A stretch of 64,000 bases of DNA from Pseudomonadota bacterium (GTDB taxonomy: Bacteria; Pseudomonadota; Gammaproteobacteria; Arenicellales; UBA868), in NCBI GenBank assembly GCA_018672825.1, contig JABHUE010000124.1, positions 53,246 to 117,245 on the forward strand. The letters are read 5' to 3'. Positions 30,101 through 39,200 of the stretch are shown here, in pieces; within the stretch, counting starts at the first letter, position 1, and every line of letters starts with the position of its first letter. The notes beneath the pieces are model-generated. The model made no database searches. It was not told the origin of the DNA and saw only the letters and a program-made list of their open reading frames with translations. The position numbers and the translations under genes were made by a program.

Positions 30101-33100
30101 GGACTCAAGCTTGAGATTCAGCAACTCTTTGAGGAGGTCACCAGTCTTTCAGCGATAGCGGCCTACATCGTCACAAACACCACAGCGCCCGACGTCGACA
30201 TTGAAATTAGCCGGCCCGTGAACACAGCCGTAGAAGCCTCGGAAAACAAGAATATGAGAACGTCGGCCCCGAGTCAGCCAGTTGAATTTTTCGGGTCAGA
30301 ACTCTCGGAAATGTCAAACGGAGACAGCTCTGATTTAACCAAATTGATAGCGGCGCAGACCCAACTCATGGCGCGACATCTTGAACTTCTTCAGGGGACC
30401 AACAACGTTCCACAACAAACTGTGGTTCGGTCAAAAAATGTGGAATTAAATACATCCCCTGTACCCACAGCATCTGACTCATCTAATACCGACCGGTCAT
30501 CCCCACTTCGCGCACTTAATAAACCAATAAGTAAAACCTCCTCTCTGACCACCGAACAGCAAAAGCACATGGATCAGTTAATGGAGCGTTATCTCAACAA
30601 AACGACTGAATCGAAACGTCTCGCTCAGGCGTGTCGCTCCCAACTCGCTGATAGTCGTGCGAGCGTTGGTTTTCGATTTTCAACGAAAGAAGTGCTTTAC
30701 CCCATAACCGGGACGGATTCGACCGGCTCGAGAATCATTGATGTTGATGGGAATGAATATGTCGACTTGACTATGGGCTTTGGAGTACTTCTATTTGGAA
30801 ACAAGCCAAGCCATATGAATGGAACTCTTGAAGAAGAACTGAGTCACGGATTCCAACTCGGACCCCGAAGTGTAGTGATGCATGAAGTAGCATCCCTCTT
30901 CTGCGAGTTAACCCATAAAGAAAGAGTCGCGTTTACCAACTCTGGGACCGAAGCCGTGATGACCGCTTTAAGATTAGCGAGAGCCGCAACAAAACGAGAT
31001 AAGATTGTGATCTTCGAAGGCGCTTACAACGGTCACTCCGATGGCACTCTCGCGAAACGCGTAAAGGATCAAAATGGCGTCTGGCGTTCTGAACCCGTAT
31101 CCCCAGGAATTCCCCAAAATGTGGCCAGTGACTGCATCGTTGTTGAATACGGCTCTGATGAAAGCCTGGAGATAATTCGCCAATCGGCTGGGGAAATAGG
31201 GGCTGTACTTGTTGAACCCGTTCCGAGTCGAAATCTGGAACAGCAGCCTGTTGATTTTTTGCGCAAGTTGCGCGCACTAACGCATGATCTCGATATCGCA
31301 CTCATATTTGATGAGATGATTACAGGATTCAGGGTTGACCCCGCGGGAGTCCAAGGCCTCTGGGGTATCGAGGCTGATCTTGCGACCTACGGAAAAATTC
31401 TTGGAGGTGGCACACCCATTGGCGCAGTTGCAGGGCGGTCGCGGTTTATGGACGGCATCGACGGTGGCATGTGGCAATATGGCGACGATTCGTACCCTAG
31501 CGCTCAAAGAACTTATTTTGGCGGCACTTTCTGCCAGCATCCAGTCTCAATGGCAGGCTGTCTCGCCACCCTTCGGGAACTCAAAGCGCAGGGTCCGGCG
31601 TTGCAACAAAACTTGAACAACCGGATGAAGGTCTTTGCCGATCGAGTTAATACATTTTTTGAAGGCGAATCGTTACAGCTAAGAATTGTCTTCTTCGGCT
31701 CTATATTTACATTTCGCGGACCCGGAAACCTAGAAGTCTTTTTCTATCACTTGCTAGAGAAAGGCGTTTATATCTGGGAATGGCGCGCCTGTTTCCTGTC
31801 GACGTCTCACACTGATGAAGATCTTGATAAGGTCTACACCGCCATTAAGGATTCAATTATTGAGATGCGATCAGGAGGATTTTTTCCGCCCATAGAAAAA
31901 TCTCAAAAAAAAACACTTCCAATAGTCAATGAACAAAAGCCTGCCCATCGCGCTAATTTCAGTTTTTATTTTTTTGGGAATTACGACGCAAGTTACTCAA
32001 AAGAAAAATATGATCTAGTCATTGCCGCCTCGAAACATGGCGACAAACAAGGGTACGAAGCGGTCTGGCTTCCAGAACGTCACTTTGATCGATTTGGTGG
32101 ATTCTCACCGAATCCGTCCGTTTTAGCGGCAGCACTCGCTCGTGAAACGACATCAATAAAAATTCGCGGGGGTAGCGTCGTCTTACCCCTGCACCACCCG
32201 CTTCGAGTAGCCGAGGAATGGGCACTTGTCGATAATCTGTCTAATGGACGCACTGGAATCGCTTTTGCGAGCGGCTGGCATCCCAACGACTTTGCACTCG
32301 CACCCGAGAATTTTGAACAAAACAAGGCCGTCACCTTTAAAAACATCGAAGTGGTTCGTCAACTCTGGTCCGGTAAGTCAGTCACATTTAAAGACGGCAC
32401 CGGCAAAAAAGTTGATCTTTCAATTTTCCCCCAACCGAAGCAATCTGTACTCCCGGGATGGCTTACTGTTGTCGCGAATCCCGAGACCTATGAAAAAGCT
32501 GCAGAGCTTGGACTCGGTGTTCTCACAAATCTCCTCGGACAGTCGGTAGAAGAACTTGAGCAGAATTTGTCCCTTTTCAAAAAGGCATGGCTGAAGCATG
32601 GAAGAGACCCCAAGGACATTCAGATTGCAGTGCTATTGCATACCTACATTGAAGCGGACGCTACTCAGGCAATAGAGACAGCCCGAAAACCTTTAACAGA
32701 TTATCTTTTGGCTAGTATGAAGTTATTCCAAAAAATGGCTGAAGCACTTCCAGAGCATTTACGAGATATTGACAAAGTCAGCGAAACAGATCGGGCGTTT
32801 ATCATCAATAGAGCATTCGAGCGCTACATCTCCGAACGCGCCCTAATAGGCTCTCCCAGTACTTGCGCGTCTATGGTCGAGCGACTAATCGCTTTAGGTG
32901 TCACAGAGATCGGCTGCTTTTTAGACTTTGGTGTTAGTGATGAGCAAGTTCTTGAGAATCTCTCAAGCATTGACCAGCTCCGAACCCAATTCCAGTCTAA
33001 CCAAGACAATTTCACGCCCAGTTCTGACGCCCAGCGCCAACTCTGCCTGTTGTCAGCCCTTGACCATGAGGGTAACGCTGCGTACATGGATCCCGCAATT

Positions 33101-36100
33101 ATCGACTGGCGCGGCCCTCTCGACTCAGACCTCCTGCAGACAATTCTTCAAGCTCTAGTGGGTCGTCATGAGTCACTTCGATCGAATATTGTTGAGAACG
33201 GAACGATTTTAGATATTCACTCCAATTATGCTGTTGATCTTGAGCAACAATCATTTGAATCCGAGGAAAATCCCGAATCTGCCGCCGATCAATGGCTCAA
33301 AGCTGAACTAAGCAAAGGAGTCGATTTATCAAAGGACAGGTTATTCAGGCCCGTCGTTTTAAAACTAAGAGAAAATGAATTCCTGGTGGCGTTTCTCAGT
33401 CATCATGCAATTTCGGATGGCCCTTCGATGGGCATGCTTATTGAGGAGCTTGCCGAATGCTATAACTCCATGGTCAATACAGGCGGACTGCCTGAACTTA
33501 AAAAAGCGAAAGACTTTAGCGCGTATGTTTTGGAGTTGAATCAACAACGAAACACGCCAAGAATGCAGTCCTCTGCGAATTACTGGCGCGGCACCCTTGC
33601 ACCCCTCCCCACGCCTTTGGATTTACCATTTGATTATCCCCGTCAAGATGTTCGCACCTGGAACGGAGACCGACTTGTTGTGCAAAGCTCGGGTAAATTA
33701 GTCTCAGATTTAAAAGTGTTTGCAAAACAGCAAAACGCAACTCCCTATATGTTACTCCACGCCACTTTTGCGGCGTTACTTCACCGGTGGAGCGGAAAAA
33801 ATGATTTGATAATCGGCGCGGCCTCGGCGGGTCGAAGCGAAATCAAACAGTCCATGGTCGGATATGCAGTGCATCTTCTTCCGGTTCGCAGTCGAATTGA
33901 CCAACACACCACACAAAAGTCATTTATCTCCAAAACGATCAAGACACTGTTAGATTCATATTCCCATCAGGCTTATCCTTTCGCTTGGCTATTTGACGAT
34001 CTAGAAATTCCACGCGATGCGGCGCGTCCACCACTAGTGAGCGTAATATTTAATTACGAAAGATTGCCTGATCACTACAAGATCGGCGCCGCGGAAATCC
34101 GACCAAGACTTGCTCCAGTCACGCATTCGCGAGTTGACCTAACATTTACAGTGAACCATATTGGAGAACGCCTTGAATTAGTCGCGGATTACAATTCGGA
34201 TCTTTTTGCAGGAAAAACAATCCTCAGACTGTTAAAAAGTTTTGAATACTTTATTGAACAATTCTCGCAAACGGTTGATCGCCCCCTCAATGAATTGCCA
34301 CTACTCTCTTTGAGTGACTATGAGATGAGTATTCGAGAATGGAACAACTCGCCCTCGGCACCCCCGTTTATTCCGGTATCGACACTGATTGAAGCGAAAA
34401 GTGGTGCGAACCCCGACGAGCCGGCTGTTCGTGTCCTGGGAAATAAAGATTCAGATCTAACTTTTAAGGAGTTAACAACAAAAGCAAACTATCTCGGACA
34501 AAAACTAATTGATCTTGGGCTAAAACCCAATCAGAGAGTCGGCATTCTCCTAAACTCGTCTCCGAGTCAGGTTGTCGCGCTTCTTGCGTGCCTCAAATTG
34601 GGTTGTCCTTACGTCCCCTTGGACCCTGATTATCCCCGGGAACATCTACAATTTATAGTGGATGACGCACAGATCGCGCTTCTTGTTACGAATGATAAGA
34701 ATCAACAGTCGATTGATTTAAAGGCGCCACTCATCCTTAAAACAGAGGATCTAGACGTCAATCAGGTGGCCAATGCATTAAGCACTTGGCCCAGTCCCGC
34801 TGCGCTTAATATTGCCTATATTATTTATACGTCTGGCTCCACCGGAAAACCTAAAGGGGTTGAGGTTACCCATCAAGGATTAAGCAACTATGTGCAGTGG
34901 GCGAGTCGCGCTTATGATGCGGACCACGGAGATGGCGCACCAATAATATGCTCCCTTGGTTTTGATGCATCGGTAACTAGCGTCTATCCACCTCTAATAT
35001 CAGGCAAACCTACCGTACTCGTTCCTGCGGAAAATGAGACGCAGTCCTTGCAAAATCTCGCTAAATCATCAGAGAATTTCAGCTTTTTTAAGCTGACGCC
35101 AGCTCACCTTGAAATTCTGAATCGATTTCGCCGAGCGGATTCTAATCATAAGATCAAGCTGGTTAAGCATTTAATCTTGGGTGGCGAAGCACTTTCAGGC
35201 GCTCATCTCCAAACCTGGCTGGATGGATCTCAGAATTCGGTGACGGCTATCAACGAATATGGGCCAACAGAGGCGACCGTGGGTTGCTGCGTGCACGCAA
35301 TCCAAAAACCTTATCAAGGCAATGTGCCGATTGGGACCCCAATTCAAGGAGTGCAGCTGTTTATCCTTGATGAGACTCTTCTCCCTGTTTTACCCGGCAT
35401 GCCGGGAGAGCTGTATATTGGAGGTGTTGGCCTTGCACAAGGATATCTGAATCGTCCCGCAATTACGGCCGAGCGGTTCATACCCAATCCGTTTGGGTCG
35501 TACTTCGACCAAGCTGGAGGGCGTCTGTATAAGACGGGAGACCTGGTTCGGGAATCTGCAGAAGGCCCACTCGAATTTCTAGGCAGGACTGACTCACAGG
35601 TAAAAGTCAATGGCTTCAGAATTGAGCCGGGTGAAATTGAGGCGGCAATCCTCGAGCATCCAAAAGTTGTTCAGACCGCAGTCATCAAGCGATCATTGTC
35701 GGAAAAAACAACCGGCCTCGTTGCGTTCGTTCAACCGATGGAATCTTCTCAGCTTCAGATGAGTGAATTTCGAGACTGGCTGTCAGCTCGGCTACCCCAA
35801 CATCTGATCCCGACAAGATTTGAAATATCTGACGTCATTCCATTGAGTCCAAATGGAAAAATTGATCGCAGCGCGCTATCCAACATAGACCTTAAAGAAA
35901 ATACAGTAGTTTCAATCAACACCGTTTCAATAAAAAGCAAGGTGGAACAGGAAATTGCACAGGTCTGGCAGAAAGTGTTGGGACGGGACGTTATCAACGC
36001 TTCCGACAATTTTTTCGATCTGGGCGGTACGTCCATTCAGATTATCGATGCGCACGCTCAACTTGCCAGCCTGTTACCAAAAGGAAGTGAGGTAATTGAA

Positions 36101-36232
36101 CTTTTTCGTCATCCGACGATTTCGAGCCTAGCATCTTTTGTGGAAGATACCCCGAAGCCGAATTTAGGCTCGGAAAAAACACGTCGACGTGCCGAAAAGC
36201 AACTATCCGCTCGCCGTCGCTTTCGCAGCTAA
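27155..36232 (+). CDS. Hybrid PKS-NRPS: KS-AT-ACP-aminotransferase-monooxygenase-C-A(Asn)-PCP
   Basis: A GTG start directly follows the preceding stop. An N-terminal coiled-coil docking stretch leads into KS (TACSSS with Cys204), AT (GHSIGE; HAFHS, malonyl-type) and ACP (MGADS near 30050). Next come a class III PLP aminotransferase (about 30620-31870; SGTEAVM, DEMITGFR, Lys1414 in YGKILGGG) and a luciferase-like flavin monooxygenase (about 31950-32990; WLPERHF, SGWHPNDF). Then C (HHAISDGPS near 33400), A (about 34370-35880) and PCP (LGGTS near 36025). The A-domain residues read about DATKIGEVGK, one change from a common asparagine code (DLTKLGEVGK) apart from I/L. The module should turn a beta-keto acyl chain into a beta-amino acid, probably alpha-hydroxylate it as proposed for microginin and puwainaphycin clusters, and attach Asn. 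The C-terminal tail is strongly basic. Confidence 0.92.
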   Translation: MTDQKLSALRKAAATIGRLNARIESLESEHTDPIAIVGLACRGPGAENADQLWEMISDGQHGISDVPASRWDVNKNFDPRPGVPGKSCTRKGGFIDGVSEFDAEFFNISSREAEGMDPQQRILLECAWHCFEDAGIKPSTQQGQSCGVFVGVTATDYGMLQASTDSSDEVNPYFNTGTPQNVCAGRISYVFGLEGPSMAVDTACSSSLTAIHLACQSLRAGDCETAIAGGVNLTLTPLLYSTLSAAGMLSVDGFCKPFDNEANGYARGEGCGLIILKRLSNAEKDGDNILGIIRGSTLNQDGASSGLTVPNGVAQKNLIKKTLDRSHTRPEEINYVEAHGTGTPLGDPIEVRALGRALASSRIANDPLLIGSIKSNIGHLESAAGAFSVIKVLMALQHEMLPPTLHISELNGELDWASLNIKPVTSPTPWLKNKDRKRVASVSGFGASGSNAHLIIEEAPETNDQKINAQLPRNPVLAFSARSELSLRRLAQKYADLTESANSEQIAAIACASVTRRESLTFRAAIAVQDKNKLSVALSQLANGQSMTVGIGPLVAKRDHNVAFIFSGQGDVFPGMGMGLYQEYPVYRAAIDECATLLGASLGQDLLSILSPENTQLVEKPIWSQAALFCIQYALTRLWDSVGLKPTAVAGHSIGEFAASVAAGAVPLSAALDAIVIRAELMEGLPDRGGMSVVLADRPTLQKALSDLGNPPISIAVENGPANFVVSGDQESLLELKKLLAKINVRCHPLSVTHAFHSKLMDPLLDDFEHKITERFGSARPSTSYFSSLEGRRLDRTSSLDGNYWRRHCRQPVLFAPTINAMLESGITCFIEIGPATTIAGLIKQVSPQALTISSLPSRETSGLESAMAKAWANGIAIHWEGLPFHEPRPNVSLPLYPFNRRPYWLKKIEQADQQSSIEIDDMTINKNSAARLEEVLTKLLTIFSTLLRVPEESIDADAQLIEMGADSLILVSGVNTIENEFGLKLEIQQLFEEVTSLSAIAAYIVTNTTAPDVDIEISRPVNTAVEASENKNMRTSAPSQPVEFFGSELSEMSNGDSSDLTKLIAAQTQLMARHLELLQGTNNVPQQTVVRSKNVELNTSPVPTASDSSNTDRSSPLRALNKPISKTSSLTTEQQKHMDQLMERYLNKTTESKRLAQACRSQLADSRASVGFRFSTKEVLYPITGTDSTGSRIIDVDGNEYVDLTMGFGVLLFGNKPSHMNGTLEEELSHGFQLGPRSVVMHEVASLFCELTHKERVAFTNSGTEAVMTALRLARAATKRDKIVIFEGAYNGHSDGTLAKRVKDQNGVWRSEPVSPGIPQNVASDCIVVEYGSDESLEIIRQSAGEIGAVLVEPVPSRNLEQQPVDFLRKLRALTHDLDIALIFDEMITGFRVDPAGVQGLWGIEADLATYGKILGGGTPIGAVAGRSRFMDGIDGGMWQYGDDSYPSAQRTYFGGTFCQHPVSMAGCLATLRELKAQGPALQQNLNNRMKVFADRVNTFFEGESLQLRIVFFGSIFTFRGPGNLEVFFYHLLEKGVYIWEWRACFLSTSHTDEDLDKVYTAIKDSIIEMRSGGFFPPIEKSQKKTLPIVNEQKPAHRANFSFYFFGNYDASYSKEKYDLVIAASKHGDKQGYEAVWLPERHFDRFGGFSPNPSVLAAALARETTSIKIRGGSVVLPLHHPLRVAEEWALVDNLSNGRTGIAFASGWHPNDFALAPENFEQNKAVTFKNIEVVRQLWSGKSVTFKDGTGKKVDLSIFPQPKQSVLPGWLTVVANPETYEKAAELGLGVLTNLLGQSVEELEQNLSLFKKAWLKHGRDPKDIQIAVLLHTYIEADATQAIETARKPLTDYLLASMKLFQKMAEALPEHLRDIDKVSETDRAFIINRAFERYISERALIGSPSTCASMVERLIALGVTEIGCFLDFGVSDEQVLENLSSIDQLRTQFQSNQDNFTPSSDAQRQLCLLSALDHEGNAAYMDPAIIDWRGPLDSDLLQTILQALVGRHESLRSNIVENGTILDIHSNYAVDLEQQSFESEENPESAADQWLKAELSKGVDLSKDRLFRPVVLKLRENEFLVAFLSHHAISDGPSMGMLIEELAECYNSMVNTGGLPELKKAKDFSAYVLELNQQRNTPRMQSSANYWRGTLAPLPTPLDLPFDYPRQDVRTWNGDRLVVQSSGKLVSDLKVFAKQQNATPYMLLHATFAALLHRWSGKNDLIIGAASAGRSEIKQSMVGYAVHLLPVRSRIDQHTTQKSFISKTIKTLLDSYSHQAYPFAWLFDDLEIPRDAARPPLVSVIFNYERLPDHYKIGAAEIRPRLAPVTHSRVDLTFTVNHIGERLELVADYNSDLFAGKTILRLLKSFEYFIEQFSQTVDRPLNELPLLSLSDYEMSIREWNNSPSAPPFIPVSTLIEAKSGANPDEPAVRVLGNKDSDLTFKELTTKANYLGQKLIDLGLKPNQRVGILLNSSPSQVVALLACLKLGCPYVPLDPDYPREHLQFIVDDAQIALLVTNDKNQQSIDLKAPLILKTEDLDVNQVANALSTWPSPAALNIAYIIYTSGSTGKPKGVEVTHQGLSNYVQWASRAYDADHGDGAPIICSLGFDASVTSVYPPLISGKPTVLVPAENETQSLQNLAKSSENFSFFKLTPAHLEILNRFRRADSNHKIKLVKHLILGGEALSGAHLQTWLDGSQNSVTAINEYGPTEATVGCCVHAIQKPYQGNVPIGTPIQGVQLFILDETLLPVLPGMPGELYIGGVGLAQGYLNRPAITAERFIPNPFGSYFDQAGGRLYKTGDLVRESAEGPLEFLGRTDSQVKVNGFRIEPGEIEAAILEHPKVVQTAVIKRSLSEKTTGLVAFVQPMESSQLQMSEFRDWLSARLPQHLIPTRFEISDVIPLSPNGKIDRSALSNIDLKENTVVSINTVSIKSKVEQEIAQVWQKVLGRDVINASDNFFDLGGTSIQIIDAHAQLASLLPKGSEVIELFRHPTISSLASFVEDTPKPNLGSEKTRRRAEKQLSARRRFRS

Positions 36233-36245
36233 ATTAGTTTTAATT

Positions 36246-36250
36246 AGGAG
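36246..36250 (+). promoter_or_regulatory. Shine-Dalgarno of the PKS gene at 36259
   Basis: AGGAG stands eight bases before the ATG at 36259, inside a 26-base gap. It is the clearest ribosome binding site among the synthase genes and fixes that start. Confidence 0.75.
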
Positions 36251-36258
36251 CCAATTTA

Positions 36259-39200
36259 ATGCCCGACCACTCGGACTCTGATGACAACCAAAATGCGATT
36301 GCGATTATTGGAATGTCTGTTCGCCTTCCTGGCGCCAGTAATCTCGCTGACTATTGGGACATGCTACTCAATGGTAAGGACGCGATCCATTTTTTTACTG
36401 AGAACGAACTAAAGGCTGCTGGGGTGCCTCCTGGTCAGATTAATGACCCAAACTTTATCGCGTCGCGAGGGTACCTCGCTGGCGTCGATGAGTTTGATGC
36501 CAGTTTTTTCGGCATTTCGCCAAGAGAAGCGGCTCTGATGGACCCGCAACACCGCGTGCTGATGGAAGTTGCTTGGCATGCGTTTGAGCATTCAGGTTAC
36601 GATCCAGATCAGTGGGATGGTGATTGCTCTATCTTTACTAGCGCGGGCATGAATACATACCTGCCCTTCAACATTTTTACTAATCCGGGATTGGTGAACG
36701 AAGTTGGTGGATTTCAACTTTCGATCTATAACGATAAAGACTTTGTTCCCACACGCATTGCTTATGCGCTGAACACAAAAGGTCCGGCAATCGATATTGG
36801 AACTGCATGCTCATCCTCACTCGTTGGTACCCATCTCGCATGCCAACACCTGCTGAGCTATCAATCAGACCTCGCTTTAGTTGGTGGCGTAACTGTCCAC
36901 TTACCACAAGAAACTGGGGATCTGGTTGAAGCAGGATCCGCTTATTCGCCGGATGGCCACTGCCGGCCTTTTGACGCATCCCCAAGCGGACTCGTTGATG
37001 GTAACGGAGCGGTGGCGATCATCCTTAAGCGGCTCGACGACGCAGTTCAAGACCGTGACACTATCCACGCAGTAATTAAAGGAAGTGCTATCAACAACGA
37101 TGGGTCCGAGAAGGTTGGATACTCCGCGCCAAGCATTCAAGGGCAAACTCAAGTCATTTTTGAAGCCCAGGCTCTCGCCCAAATTACTGCTGATCAAATC
37201 TCCTATGTAGAGGCTCATGGCACCGCAACCCCTCTCGGAGATCCAATTGAAGTTGCGGGCTTGACCCAAGCATTTAGAGAGACGACCGATGACACCCAGT
37301 TTTGTGGCTTGGGATCCGTGAAGTCAAATATTGGACATGTTGATAAAGCCGCGGGTCTTGCCGGATTAGTCAAGACAGTTCTCGGTCTAAAGCATGAAGT
37401 TATGCCGCCAACTGCAAACTTTAAATCCCCAAATCCCCGACTGAAGATTGAAGAAACCCCATTTTTTGTAGTGGCCCAACCCCAACCCTGGGAGCGATCA
37501 GATAATATTCCACGTATCGCCGCGATAAGCTCTTTTGGCGTCGGCGGAACCAACGCGCACGCGATCATTTCCGAGTCGCCCCTTTCTACCAAACAGCCGA
37601 CCTCCGATCGACCGGAGTTGATCGTGCTGTCAGCAAAATCAGAACCGGCAGTTGAACGTCTAATTGCAGAACTCCAGCAATCAGTCGATCAGCAAACAGG
37701 CAACCTTGACGATATTGGTTACACCCTAAAAATCGGTCGCAAACGTCACCAGGTTCGCACATCTTTTGTTTCAAAAACCAAAGGGTCGCTCAAGGCAGAA
37801 CTCGACAAAGTTGTTTGGCGACAACAAAGCAACGAATCTGGGCGGATCGCTTTCCTTTTTAGCGGCCAGGGCACTCAGTATCCTGACATGGGTCGAGAAC
37901 TTTATGAGGTCGAGCCTATATTTAGAGATTCAATAAACCGAATTGAAGAAATTTTTATTGGAAAAATAGATTTAAAGCTGACCGATTTGCTTTACGGCAC
38001 GAATAGCTCAGCTGCAACTCTCCAGCAAACCCGCTACGCACAACCTGCTCTTTTTGCAGTTGAATTCTCTCTCGCGAAACTTCTCCAAGGGTGGGGAATC
38101 AGTCCATCGATTGTCTTGGGACATAGCCTCGGTGAGTTTGTCGCAGCTTGCATCGCTGGAGTTTTTTCTTTAGCCGATGCGGTAACGCTCATTGCGGCGC
38201 GTGGCAGACTCATGCAAAGCATGGAACCCGGCCGCATGCTCGCGATCACCCTCGGGCCAGACAAAGTGTTAAAACTTATCAGTGCTAATTACCCATCACT
38301 TGATATCGCCTCAATCAATGGCGAGCAGCAAACTGTCGTTTCAGGCCCAAATTCCGATATCGCGCAGTTAGCATCCAACCTTCAAGATCAGGGCGTGCTG
38401 GCAGTCGAATTAGATACTTCCCATGCGTTCCACTCCCGAATGATGGATCCGGTCATCGCTTCGTTCAGTGATTTATTTGAGGACATCAAGTTGAACCCGC
38501 CGTCGATCCCGATTATCTCAAACCTGACCGGGAATGTTGTTCAGTCTGATCAAATATGTACTTCTGATTACTGGTGTAATCAGTTGAGGTCAACAGTTCA
38601 ATTTTACGAGTCACTCCAAACGTTAAAAGAAATCGAAGGTGATTCTATTTGGCTGGAAATCGGCCCGGGCCGGGCACTCTGTAATATGGCGAATACGATC
38701 AAGCGACCGGTTTTGGCTAACTTCCCAACACTGCCCCCAGTTAAAAGCGCAGTCTCTTCAGAAGCTTACTTTTTGACCAGCGTCGGTAAAATTTGGGAGT
38801 ACGGTGTTGATATCGACTGGCAATCTGCCTCGAGCTCAAAAACACCAAGCCGAGTTCCACTGCCGGGTTACCCTTTTGAAAAATCTCGATTCTGGACCGA
38901 ACCAGGGACAGGCGCGTCAAATTCCACCACTGAAAATTCTTGTTTTTATCAGTTGAACTGGGCAATAAAGCCGATTGCTCAATCGGAGATCACTCAAGGG
39001 AAACCCATCGCCGTTCTCGGGGTTACGCACTCCCGTAATCGTGAAAAATTGGTTCAACATTACGAGCGTTTAGGTTGTCCCGTAACGCATGTCCTCGACC
39101 TTGATAATCTGCCAGATATCATCTTATTTTTTGAGGATTCGGCAACCGCCGAAACAAGTCTTATTGATGCATTATCGCCTCTGATTGAAATATCAAGGCA

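Noticed and set aside
31950..32990. Bacterial luciferase (light production)
   Set aside because: The domain is fused inside a PKS-NRPS behind an aminotransferase and matches the natural-product monooxygenase subgroup; there are no other lux-type genes.
14539..36232. Iturin/mycosubtilin-type lipopeptide synthase
   Set aside because: The loading ligase, aminotransferase and Asn module agree with it, but the extra PKS modules, dead KR after Asn and Gly+malonate terminus do not.
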